Shown: one piece after another, positions 24,450 through 32,648 of the stretch | Layout of the letters: the number at the start of each line of letters is the position of its first letter | Position numbering within the stretch: the stretch's first letter is position 1 | Assembly: GCA_902478605.1 (NCBI GenBank) | Contig: CABSLQ010000018.1 | Location: 1 to 47,641, forward strand | Direction: 5' to 3' | Source of the DNA: an uncultured Oscillospiraceae bacterium | GTDB lineage: Bacteria > Bacillota > Clostridia > Oscillospirales > Acutalibacteraceae | Length of the DNA: 47,641 nt | Notes under the pieces: generated by a model | What the model was told of the DNA's origin: nothing | Databases searched by the model: none | What the model saw: the letters and a program-made list of their open reading frames with translations, nothing else | Made by a program: the position numbers and the translations under genes

Positions 24450-24475
24450 CGCGGCCGGAGGAAAGGTACGGTACT

Positions 24476-25834
24476 ATGCTCAACGCTCACGATATACTGG
24501 AAACCATCACCATGATCCAGGACGAAAACCTGGACGTGCGCACCATCACAATGGGCATTTCGCTGCTCGACTGCTGCGACAGCCGCATCGATCGGGTATG
24601 CGACCGGGTATACGACAAGATTACCCGGTATGCCAGGAATCTGGTCGCCACGGGCGAGCAGATCGAAAAGGAACTGGGGATTCCGATCATCAACAAGCGC
24701 ATAGCGGTCACCCCCATTGCCATGATCCTGGCCGCCTGCGAGGATAAGGACGCGGTGCGGCTGGCCGTGACCCTCGAAAGGGCGGCGACGGCCTGCGGCG
24801 TCAACTTCATCGGCGGGTATTCCGCGCTGGTGCAGAAGGGCTTTTCCCCCGGCGACCGCGAACTCATCGAAAGCATACCCGAGGCGCTGGCCGTGACCGA
24901 TCACGTGTGCTCCTCGGTCAACATCGGCTCGACCAAGGCGGGCATCAACATGGACGCGGTGGGCCTGATGGGCCGGGTGGTGCGCGCGGCGGCGGAACGC
25001 ACCGCCGACCGCGACTGCATCGGCTGTGCCAAGCTGGTGGTCTTCTGCAACGCGCCGGAGGATAACCCCTTTATGGCGGGCGCCTTCCACGGCGCGGGAG
25101 AGCCCGACTGCGTCATCAACGTGGGGGTGTCGGGCCCCGGCGTGGTGCGCGCCGCCCTCGCCAAAATGGGGGACGGCGATCTGACCGCCGTGGCGGATCT
25201 CATCAAGAAAACCGCCTTCAAGATCACCCGCATGGGCCAGCTTGTGGCGCAGGAGGCGTCCCGCCGGCTGGGCGTGCCCTTCGGCATTGTGGATCTCTCC
25301 CTGGCGCCGACGCCGGCGGTGGGGGATTCGGTCGCCCATATCCTCGAGGAGATGGGACTGGAATGCTGCGGCGCCCACGGCACGACGGCGGCCCTCGCCC
25401 TGCTCAACGACGCGGTGAAAAAGGGCGGCGTGATGGCCTCCTCCCACGTGGGCGGGCTGTCGGGCGCCTTTATCCCGGTGACCGAGGACGCGGGCATGAT
25501 CGACGCGGCGCGCTGCGGCTGCCTGCGGATCGAGAAGCTGGAGGCGATGACGGCGGTGTGTTCGGTGGGCCTCGATATGATCAACGTCCCGGGCGACACC
25601 CCGGCGGAAATTATTGCCGCCATCATCGCGGACGAGGCGGCCATCGGCATGGTCAACTCCAAGACCACCGCCGTGCGGCTGATTCCCGCCATCGGCAAAG
25701 CGGTCGGGGAGGAGCTGTCCTTCGGCGGCCTGCTCGGCGGCGGGCCGGTCATGCCGCTTAACACCTGGTCTCCCGCGCGGTTCATCGGACGGGGCGGCCG
25801 CATTCCCGCCCCCATGCAGAGCCTGAAAAACTGA
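24476..25834 (+). CDS. PFL family protein, UPF0210 (DUF711)
   Basis: 452 residues matching the UPF0210 family end to end: ILETITMIQDENLDVRTITM at the start, VCSSVNIGSTKAGINMDAV, DCVINVGVSGPGVV, GVMASSHVGGLSGAFIPVTE and the C-terminal SFGGLLGGGPVMPLN. Structural work places the family near pyruvate-formate-lyase-like folds but no enzymatic role is established. Glycine-rich loops near 300-350 and 425 could bind a ligand. Translationally close to the upstream ACT gene. Confidence 0.93.
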   Translation: MLNAHDILETITMIQDENLDVRTITMGISLLDCCDSRIDRVCDRVYDKITRYARNLVATGEQIEKELGIPIINKRIAVTPIAMILAACEDKDAVRLAVTLERAATACGVNFIGGYSALVQKGFSPGDRELIESIPEALAVTDHVCSSVNIGSTKAGINMDAVGLMGRVVRAAAERTADRDCIGCAKLVVFCNAPEDNPFMAGAFHGAGEPDCVINVGVSGPGVVRAALAKMGDGDLTAVADLIKKTAFKITRMGQLVAQEASRRLGVPFGIVDLSLAPTPAVGDSVAHILEEMGLECCGAHGTTAALALLNDAVKKGGVMASSHVGGLSGAFIPVTEDAGMIDAARCGCLRIEKLEAMTAVCSVGLDMINVPGDTPAEIIAAIIADEAAIGMVNSKTTAVRLIPAIGKAVGEELSFGGLLGGGPVMPLNTWSPARFIGRGGRIPAPMQSLKN

Positions 25835-25878
25835 CGAAAACGCATGGAAATAACCGTGAACTTTCGCCAAAATGAATA

Positions 25879-25907
25879 TTGTATTTTGACCAAACGGGGT
25901 ATATACT
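25879..25907 (+). promoter_or_regulatory. Probable promoter of the V-ATPase operon
   Basis: TTGTAT (25879-25884), 17-bp spacer, TATACT (25902-25907). A second TTGACC at 25886-25891 is too close to the -10 to pair with it. Leader of about 87 nt. Confidence 0.6.
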
Positions 25908-25925
25908 AAAAGCAAATTCGACATC

Positions 25926-25964
25926 AACGGGGGAGAGTGACGGCAGCGTCATTCTCCCCCCGTT
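25926..25964 (+). promoter_or_regulatory. Stable hairpin in the V-ATPase operon leader
   Basis: About 10-15 nt after the predicted transcription start, AACGGGGGAGAGTGACG (25926-25942) pairs with CGTCATTCTCCCCCCGTT (25947-25964), one bulge and one G-U pair, 4-nt loop, followed by TACG. It could be a 5' stabiliser or, less likely given the short T-run, an attenuator. Confidence 0.6.
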
Positions 25965-26000
25965 TACGATAACTGTCGGGGGAAGGAGGCTTCGTTTATT

Positions 26001-26312
26001 ATGGAAGCCATGATCAAACGCATCATCGACATGGATCGCAAGGCGCAGGAAATCACCGACGCGGCCAGGCGGGAAAAGATCGACTCCGAAAAGGAGATAG
26101 CGGACCGGGCGCAGGCGCTGCGCGAGGACTATCTGGCACGGGCCCGCCGCCGCATTCAGATAAATGCCGAGACGGAGCAGACCCTGCTCGAGCAGCGGTG
26201 GCGCCGCCGGAAAAAGCAGCTTGACGGACAGGCCGAACGGATGGACGCGCTGTATGCTGCCCATCACGAGGAGTGGGTACAGGCCATCGTGCGCCGTGTG
26301 ACCACGCCATAA
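26001..26312 (+). CDS. ntpF: V-type ATPase subunit H/G (peripheral stalk)
   Basis: A 103-residue, almost wholly helical and highly charged protein (AARREKIDSEKEIADRAQAL...RWRRRKKQLD) of the kind that pairs with subunit E as the peripheral stalk of V/A-type ATPases. No sequence motif is decisive; position as the first gene of the ntp operon and the coiled-coil character support the call. GGAAGGAGG lies 11 nt upstream of the ATG. Confidence 0.75.
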   Translation: MEAMIKRIIDMDRKAQEITDAARREKIDSEKEIADRAQALREDYLARARRRIQINAETEQTLLEQRWRRRKKQLDGQAERMDALYAAHHEEWVQAIVRRVTTP

Positions 26313-26352
26313 GCCCGCGGCATTGCCGCCGGCACGGAAAGGGGGAAGAGGT

Positions 26353-27399
26353 ATGCGCGCATCGGCGCCTTCCGCAAATGTTCTGCTGGCCAAGGCCCGC
26401 GCCATGTACGGCCACAGCCTCAAGGCGCAGAATTTCAGCGAGCTGCTCAGCTGCCACAGCGTAAGCGAAGTGGCCGCGTATTTGAAAAACAACACCGCGT
26501 ATGCGACCGTGCTGCGGGAAATCAACGAGGCCACCATCCACCGGGGCCATCTGGAGATGCTGCTGCGGCGCAAACAATTTAACGACTATTCCTCGCTGTG
26601 CCGGTACGACTTGACGGTGGACATGCACATGGCCGATTACATCATCCGGCGCAGCGAAGTGGAACAGATTGTGCAGTGCCTGCGGCTGATAAGCGCGGGG
26701 CGCAGCGACGAGTTTTTCTTTTCCATGCCGCTCTTTTTCGCGTCCCAGTCCCGTCTCGATTTCATGCGCATGGGCGCCGCCAAAACGCAGGAGGCGCTGG
26801 TCGAGGCGCTGGGCAGCTCGCCCTACGCCCGCCTGATCCGGCAGTTCCCGCCCGAGAACGGGCAGATACGGCTGACCGCCATTGAAAACGCACTGTATAC
26901 GTATCTGTACAATACGCTGCTGGCCATCATCGACGAAACCAAGGGCGAGCTGCACGAGCAGCTGGTGGATTTGTGCGGAACGCAGCTGGACGCGCAGAAC
27001 GTTTCCCGCATCGTCCGGATGAAACGGTATTTCCATATGCCGCCCGAGGTGATCCGGGCCAACCTGCTTCCCTATGGCCGGTGCATTCCGGCCAAGATGA
27101 TGGACCGCCTGATCGACGCGCCCGACGCGCAGGAGGTGCTGCGCCTCTTTTACACCACCAGGGTGGGCAAGGCGCTGCCGGAGGCACAGCGGGCGTTCCT
27201 GCACGACCTGCACCACCGGGTTCCGTACTTCAACGCCCGGCGGCATCTGCACTATTCGGTGCACCCGATGGTGGTGCTCGTATCCTATATGATGCTCATG
27301 GACGTGGAGCTGGACGATATCATCAACGTCATCGAGGGCATTCGGTACGGCCTGCCCCCGGAAGAGATAAAACCCATGCTGGTTCTGCTGGAGCCATAA
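26353..27399 (+). CDS. ntpC: V-type ATPase subunit C (central stalk socket)
   Basis: 348 residues of the V-ATPase C/d family, the funnel-shaped subunit linking the rotor D-F shaft to the membrane c ring. Conserved stretches: LLAKARAMYGHSL at the start, HRGHLEMLLRRKQF, VEQIVQCLRLI and the C-terminal ELDDIINVIEGIRYGLPPEE. ATG at 26353 with AAAGGGGG upstream. In the Enterococcus hirae order this gene follows K and E; here it comes second, before I. Confidence 0.85.
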   Translation: MRASAPSANVLLAKARAMYGHSLKAQNFSELLSCHSVSEVAAYLKNNTAYATVLREINEATIHRGHLEMLLRRKQFNDYSSLCRYDLTVDMHMADYIIRRSEVEQIVQCLRLISAGRSDEFFFSMPLFFASQSRLDFMRMGAAKTQEALVEALGSSPYARLIRQFPPENGQIRLTAIENALYTYLYNTLLAIIDETKGELHEQLVDLCGTQLDAQNVSRIVRMKRYFHMPPEVIRANLLPYGRCIPAKMMDRLIDAPDAQEVLRLFYTTRVGKALPEAQRAFLHDLHHRVPYFNARRHLHYSVHPMVVLVSYMMLMDVELDDIINVIEGIRYGLPPEEIKPMLVLLEP

Positions 27400-27414
27400 C
27401 GAGGAGGTGAGGAT

Positions 27415-29355
27415 ATGGCCGTTACCAAAATGAAGCTGGTCAACGTCATCGGGCAGATGAAAAGCCTGGACGACGTGGTCTACGCCTGCGGATGCAGCGG
27501 GGTCTTCCAGCCGGACGACGCGATGACCTTCTTTTCGGATACGTCCGGCTTCATGGCCGTGCAGGAGGAAAACCCCTACACGGCGCCGCTGAGCCTGCTG
27601 GAATCCTCCGTGACGCGCGTGGGCGGGAAAACGACGCCCGCCGTCCCGCCGTCCACCATGGAGGTTAAGGACCTGCTGCAGTACACCAAGACGTTTTCGG
27701 ACAAGGCGGCCGCGCTGTCCCAGCAGCGGGGCGAGCTGACCACCCGCATGGAGGCGTTCAACCGCGACATCGAACAGTTCGAGCATTTCCGCGGACTGGA
27801 CATCGATCTGGACGCCATCACCAGCTGCGAAACCATCAAGGTGCGGTTCGGCCGTCTGCCCCGGGAGAGCTTTGAAAAGCTGCGGGCGTATAACGAGAAC
27901 CCGTATGTGCTGTTCTTCCCCGGCGCGAGCGACGCCGAATATTACTGGGGCGTGTATTTCGCCCCGCTGGAAATGGCGGCCGACGTGGACCGCATCTTTT
28001 CCAGCCTGTATTTCGAGCGGCTGCGCATTCCCGCCGCGGAGGGCACGCCGGAGGAGATCATCGCCAAGCTGAAGGCCCAGCGGGAGGAAACCGCCGGCCG
28101 GCTGGACGCGCTGCACAAGGAGATCGCCGCCTGGTGGGAGGAGGAACAGACCCTCTGCCGGCAGGTGCACGCCCGGCTGGCGCAGCTGGCCGCCCTGTTC
28201 AGCGTGCGCCGGTATGCCGCGCGGTACAACGACAAGTTCATCCTCGCCGGCTGGATCCCGGCGCGGGAGGAAAAGCGGTTCCGCGAGGCGCTGGACAAAA
28301 TCGACGGCATCGAATTTTCCATTGAGCGGGCAGATGCCGATTCCCACCACACGCCGCCGGTCACCCTGCGCAACGCGCGCACCTTCCGGCCCTTCGAATA
28401 TTTGGTGGACATGTACGGCCTGCCGCGTTATAACGAGGTGGATCCCACCGCCTTTGTGGCCATCACCTTCACCCTGCTTTTCGGCATCATGTTCGGCGAT
28501 CTGGGACAGGGCCTGCTCCTGTCGGTGATAGGCTGGGCCATGTGGAAGTTCAAGCAGATGCCCATCGGCCGCATCCTGATTCCCTGCGGTATCTCGTCGG
28601 CGGTGTTCGGCCTGGTATACGGGTCGGTGTTCGGCTTTGAGCATGTGCTCGATCCGCTGTACAAGGCGCTGTTCGGCCTGGAGGAAAAGCCGGTCGAGGT
28701 GATGGAATCCAGCATGGCGACGGGTATTATCCTCTTTGCCGTGGTCATCGGGCTGACGCTGATTCTGCTGGCCATGGGGCTCAACATCTATTCCAGCTTC
28801 AAGCAGCGCAACTACGAAAATGCCCTCTTCGGGGCGAACGGCATCGCCGGCTTCGTCTTTTACGCGTCGCTCGTCTTCGGACTGGGCGGGCAGCTGCTCT
28901 TCGGCTGGCATGTGCTGAATGCCGCGTATATCCTGCTGCTCATCGCCCTGCCGCTGGTGCTCATCTTCCTGCGGGAGCCGCTCGGCAAGCTGGTCGCGGG
29001 AGAAAAGGACTGGCGGCCCGAAAAATGGGGCGAGTTCTGCGTGCAGAACTTCTTCGAGCTGTTTGAAATGCTGCTGTCCTATGTGTCCAACACGATGTCT
29101 TTCCTGCGGGTGGCCGCCTTCGTGCTGGTGCACGCGGGCATGATGATGGCCGTGTTCGCCATCGCCGAGCTGTTCGGGCCGGTGGGCTTCACCGTTGCGG
29201 TGGTCATCGGCAACGGGCTGGTCATGGGCATGGAGGCGCTGCTCGTCTCCATCCAGGTCATGCGTCTGGAGTTTTACGAGATGTTCAGCCGGTATTACAT
29301 CGGCGACGGCCGCGCGTTCCGGCCCCTGTCCCTGTCGGGCAAACAGGCGAAATGA
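27415..29355 (+). CDS. ntpI: V-type ATPase subunit I (a subunit, ion half-channels)
   Basis: 646 residues: a ~330-residue cytoplasmic N-terminal half with two coiled-coil stretches (~75-125 and ~215-260), then seven or eight transmembrane helices. The junction motif LPRYNEVDPTAFVAITFTLL and FGIMFGDLGQGLLLS are typical. The essential ion-channel arginine fits Arg565 in SNTMSFLRVAAFVLVHAG. GAGGAGGTGAGG precedes the ATG. It carries ions to and from the rotor ring of subunit K. Confidence 0.93.
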   Translation: MAVTKMKLVNVIGQMKSLDDVVYACGCSGVFQPDDAMTFFSDTSGFMAVQEENPYTAPLSLLESSVTRVGGKTTPAVPPSTMEVKDLLQYTKTFSDKAAALSQQRGELTTRMEAFNRDIEQFEHFRGLDIDLDAITSCETIKVRFGRLPRESFEKLRAYNENPYVLFFPGASDAEYYWGVYFAPLEMAADVDRIFSSLYFERLRIPAAEGTPEEIIAKLKAQREETAGRLDALHKEIAAWWEEEQTLCRQVHARLAQLAALFSVRRYAARYNDKFILAGWIPAREEKRFREALDKIDGIEFSIERADADSHHTPPVTLRNARTFRPFEYLVDMYGLPRYNEVDPTAFVAITFTLLFGIMFGDLGQGLLLSVIGWAMWKFKQMPIGRILIPCGISSAVFGLVYGSVFGFEHVLDPLYKALFGLEEKPVEVMESSMATGIILFAVVIGLTLILLAMGLNIYSSFKQRNYENALFGANGIAGFVFYASLVFGLGGQLLFGWHVLNAAYILLLIALPLVLIFLREPLGKLVAGEKDWRPEKWGEFCVQNFFELFEMLLSYVSNTMSFLRVAAFVLVHAGMMMAVFAIAELFGPVGFTVAVVIGNGLVMGMEALLVSIQVMRLEFYEMFSRYYIGDGRAFRPLSLSGKQAK

Positions 29356-29423
29356 GGCGGCACGGCCGGAAGTCCGGTCGTGCGGCTGTAAAGATAAACC
29401 ATTTGAAATTGGAGGAATTCGCA

Positions 29424-29873
29424 ATGAATATGCTGTATCTGGTTGTTCCCGTGGCGATGCTTATCCTGTCGGTGGCCATCGCTTTTGTGCTGGTCAAAAA
29501 AGGCAAACCGGTCAAAAAGGTGATGCGGGTGCATTTCCTGACCCTGATCCTGATTGTGGCGGCCACCTGCGCGCTGCCCTTCATGGCGTCCGCTGCCCCG
29601 GCGGAGGAACCCGCTGCGGGTGAGGAAACGGTGGAAACGGCGGCGGCCGCTACCACGGTGGGCGACGGCATGAAATACATCGCCGCGGCGCTGGCGGTCG
29701 GCCTGGCCGGCATCGGCGGCGGCATCGCGGTGGCCTCGGGCGCGCCGGCGGCCATCGGCGCGACGGCCGAAGACCCCAAATCCTTCGGTAAATCCATCAT
29801 CTTCGTCGCCCTGGGCGAAGGCTTCGGTCTGTACGGCCTGCTCATCGCGATCATGATCCTGGTTCTGCAATAG
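29424..29873 (+). CDS. ntpK: V-type ATPase subunit K (proteolipid rotor ring), one-site form with extra N-terminal hairpin
   Basis: 149 residues with four hydrophobic segments: ~3-24, ~36-57, ~83-107 and ~124-148. Only the last two form a canonical c-hairpin: MKYIAAALAVGLAGIGGGIA and FVALGEGFGLYGLLIA with the ion-binding Glu132. The first pair lacks the Gly pattern and any acidic residue; the second segment ends MASAAPAEEPA like a signal-peptidase site. So there is one ion site per ~150 residues. The TM3 Gln and the post-Glu Thr/Ser typical of Na+-binding rings are absent, which favours protons (inference). GGAGG is 8 nt upstream. Confidence 0.88.
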   Translation: MNMLYLVVPVAMLILSVAIAFVLVKKGKPVKKVMRVHFLTLILIVAATCALPFMASAAPAEEPAAGEETVETAAAATTVGDGMKYIAAALAVGLAGIGGGIAVASGAPAAIGATAEDPKSFGKSIIFVALGEGFGLYGLLIAIMILVLQ

Positions 29874-29906
29874 AACCGGCGGCACGGCGGAAGGAGTGTG
29901 AATACC

Positions 29907-30215
29907 GTGCGTTTTTATGTCATCAGCGATAACAACGACACCCGCGTGGGCATGCGTCTGGCCGGCATCGAGGGCACGGTGGTGCACGAGCCGGAGGAGG
30001 TCAATCGGGCACTGGAGGAAGCCATGGCCATGGAGGATGTGGCGGTCATTCTGATGACCGAACACCTCGTGCGTATGTGCGGCCCGCTTGTGGACGACCT
30101 CAAGCTCAACCGTTCCCGTCCGCTCATTGTGGAGATTCCCGACCGGCACGGCAACGGGCGCGCGAAGGATTCCATCACCCGTTATGTCCGGGAGGCCATT
30201 GGCATTCGGATTTGA
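29907..30215 (+). CDS. ntpG: V-type ATPase subunit F (central shaft)
   Basis: 102 residues of the V-ATPase F family: MRFYVISDNNDTRVGMRLAG at the N-terminus, VAVILMTEHLV in the middle and RPLIVEIPDRHG before the C-terminal helix. F binds D to form the rotating shaft. The GTG at 29907 has AAGGAG 10 nt upstream; the GTG at 29898 is only 1 nt from that site, so I prefer the later one. Confidence 0.88.
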   Translation: MRFYVISDNNDTRVGMRLAGIEGTVVHEPEEVNRALEEAMAMEDVAVILMTEHLVRMCGPLVDDLKLNRSRPLIVEIPDRHGNGRAKDSITRYVREAIGIRI

Positions 30216-30252
30216 TCCCGGCCTCACGGCGCCGGAGAAGGGAGGCCTCTGT

Positions 30253-30849
30253 ATGGCAAACAGCGATGAAAAGGTCAGTAAATTTGTACAGGCGATAACC
30301 GCCTATGCCGAGGAACAGCGGCAGCGGATCCACCAGGAGGTGGAGGATTTCAAGGCGGAGCGGCTTATGCAGGCGGAGCAGCAGGTGCTCGCCGATGTAT
30401 ATGAGCTCATTCAGAAGGAGCGCACGCAGCTGCGCAGCCAGGCCAGCCGGGAGATTTCCCGCCGGGAGCTGGAGGCGCGCAAAAAGCTGCTGAGCAAGCG
30501 GCAGGGCATGATGGATGCGGTGTTCGCCGCGGCGGAGGAGCAGATCGCGGCGTTTGCGGCGTCGCCGGATTATGCCGCCTTTCTGCAGGCGTCGCTGCAG
30601 GCGATGAGCCGCCGGCTGCCGGCGGAGGGTACGGTGTATCAGCTGGCGACCCGCGACGCGGGACATGTGCAGGCGCTCGCCGCCCTGTGTCCGGAGGGAA
30701 GCCGGGTGGAATTGTCCGACGATATCCGCCTGGGCGGCCTGCGCGGCGTCAACGCCGCGGCGGGGCTGCTGGCGGACGATTCGCTCGACGCCCGGCTGGA
30801 CGAGCAGCGGGACTGGTTTGAGACCACCTCCGGCTTGACGATGGATTAA
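30253..30849 (+). CDS. ntpE: V-type ATPase subunit E (peripheral stalk)
   Basis: 198 residues: a long charged N-terminal helix (~1-90, rich in Glu, Gln, Arg, Lys) that would pair with subunit H/G, and a globular C-terminal domain ending RLGGLRGVNAAAGLLADDSL and LDARLDEQRD, a pattern that recurs in bacterial and archaeal E subunits. GGGAGG is 7 nt before the ATG. Located between F and A. Confidence 0.85.
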   Translation: MANSDEKVSKFVQAITAYAEEQRQRIHQEVEDFKAERLMQAEQQVLADVYELIQKERTQLRSQASREISRRELEARKKLLSKRQGMMDAVFAAAEEQIAAFAASPDYAAFLQASLQAMSRRLPAEGTVYQLATRDAGHVQALAALCPEGSRVELSDDIRLGGLRGVNAAAGLLADDSLDARLDEQRDWFETTSGLTMD

Positions 30850-30861
30850 GGGGGCGCAGGC

Positions 30862-32610
30862 ATGCAGACAATACACGGAATAAACGGCCCCGTGGTGACG
30901 GTGCTGGGCGATACCGGCTTTTCCATGATGGAAATGGTGCTCGTGGGAGAGGAAAAGCTGGTCGGCGAGGTTATCGGCATCACCGATGCGGCCGCCACCA
31001 TTCAGGTATATGAGAACACGACCGGTCTGCGCGTGGGCGAGCCGGTGCAGGGCACCGGCGGACCGCTGTGCGCCGAGCTGGGTCCGGGCATACTGGACAA
31101 TATTTTTGACGGCATCGAACGGCCGCTGCGCGCCATTGCGGAGCAGTCGGGCGATTTCATCCACCGCGGCGTTGCCGTGTCCTCCCTCGACGGGGAGAAG
31201 ACCTGGCAGGTCACGGTAAAGGTAAAAGAAGGGCAGACGCTGCGCGCGGGCGAGGTGTACGCCACCTGCCCCGAGACGCCCATCATCGAGCACCGCTGCC
31301 TGGTGCCGCCGGGCCTTTCCGGCGTGGTCAAGACGGCGAAGCCGGACGGCGCCTATACGGTGCGGGAGCCGATCGTCACCCTGACCGACGAGGCGGGGCA
31401 GGATCACGAGCTGACCCTGTGCCAGCGGTGGCCCATCCGCACCCCCCGCCCGGTGGGCGAGCGGCTCTTCCCCGATCAGCCCCTCATCACGGGACAGCGG
31501 GTTATCGACACCCTTTTCCCGGTGGCCAAGGGCGGCACGGCGGCCATCCCCGGCGGCTTCGGCACGGGCAAGACCATGACCCAGCATCAGCTGGCCAAAT
31601 GGTGCGACGCGGACATCATTGTCTACGTCGGCTGCGGCGAACGGGGCAACGAGATGTCCCAGGTGCTCGAGGAGTTCTCCGAGCTCATCGACCCCAAATC
31701 GGGCCGGCCCATGACCGATCGCACCACCCTCATCGCCAACACCTCCAACATGCCGGTGGCGGCGCGTGAGGCGTCGATTTACACCGGCATCACGCTGGCC
31801 GAATATTACCGCGACATGGGGTATCACGTGGCGATTATGGCCGATTCCACCTCCCGGTGGGCGGAGGCGCTGCGCGAGATTTCGGGCCGGCTGGAGGAAA
31901 TGCCGGCCGAGGAAGGCTTCCCCGCCTATCTGCCGTCGCGGCTGGCCGCCTTTTACGAGCGGGCCGGCATGGTGCAGACGCTCGGCGGCGAAAAGGGCAG
32001 CGTGACCATCATCGGGGCCGTTTCCCCCCAGGGCAGCGACTTTTCCGAGCCGGTCACCCAGAACACCAAGCGGTTCACCCGCTGCTTCTGGGCGCTGGAC
32101 AAGGCGCTGGCCTATGCCCGGCATTATCCGGCCATCAACTGGACCTCCAGCTACAGCGAATATATCGGCGATCTGTCCGCGTGGTATGCCCGGCATGTGG
32201 GCGAGGATTTTCAGGACTGCCGCACCCGGCTGGCCCAGCTGCTGCAGGAGGAGAACCAGCTGATGGAAATCGTCAAGCTGATAGGCTCCGACGTGCTGCC
32301 CGATGATCAGAAGCTGGTCATCGAGACGGCGCGGGTGATCCGCGTGGGCTTTCTGCAGCAGAACGCCTATCACCAGGACGACACCTTTGTCCCGCTGGAG
32401 AAGCAGCTGAAGATGATGCAGGTGATTCTGTACCTGCACCGGGCGGCGCAGGCGCTTGTCGCGGCGTCCGTCCCGCTGTCGCAGGTAACGGCTCTCGGGC
32501 TGTTCGACAAGCTCACCCGCATGAAGTACGACGTGCCCAACGACAAGCCGGAGCTGTTCGACGCGTATTACAAGGAGATCGACGACGCGCTGGCGACGCT
32601 GAAGAAATGA
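30862..32610 (+). CDS. ntpA: V-type ATPase catalytic subunit A
   Basis: 582 residues. Walker A is PGGFGTGKTMTQ (~residues 230-240), the non-homologous insert precedes it (GEVYATCPETPIIEHRCLVP), and the catalytic region continues with YVGCGERGNEMSQVL (arm with catalytic Glu) and ADSTSRWAEALREISGRLEE. Hydrolyses or synthesises ATP in the A3B3 head. The GGFGTGKT loop identifies it as the catalytic rather than the B subunit. Stop to B start 38 bp. Confidence 0.97.
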   Translation: MQTIHGINGPVVTVLGDTGFSMMEMVLVGEEKLVGEVIGITDAAATIQVYENTTGLRVGEPVQGTGGPLCAELGPGILDNIFDGIERPLRAIAEQSGDFIHRGVAVSSLDGEKTWQVTVKVKEGQTLRAGEVYATCPETPIIEHRCLVPPGLSGVVKTAKPDGAYTVREPIVTLTDEAGQDHELTLCQRWPIRTPRPVGERLFPDQPLITGQRVIDTLFPVAKGGTAAIPGGFGTGKTMTQHQLAKWCDADIIVYVGCGERGNEMSQVLEEFSELIDPKSGRPMTDRTTLIANTSNMPVAAREASIYTGITLAEYYRDMGYHVAIMADSTSRWAEALREISGRLEEMPAEEGFPAYLPSRLAAFYERAGMVQTLGGEKGSVTIIGAVSPQGSDFSEPVTQNTKRFTRCFWALDKALAYARHYPAINWTSSYSEYIGDLSAWYARHVGEDFQDCRTRLAQLLQEENQLMEIVKLIGSDVLPDDQKLVIETARVIRVGFLQQNAYHQDDTFVPLEKQLKMMQVILYLHRAAQALVAASVPLSQVTALGLFDKLTRMKYDVPNDKPELFDAYYKEIDDALATLKK

Positions 32611-32648
32611 CGCGCGGCGGGCCCGTGTGAGAGAATGGAAGATAGGAT

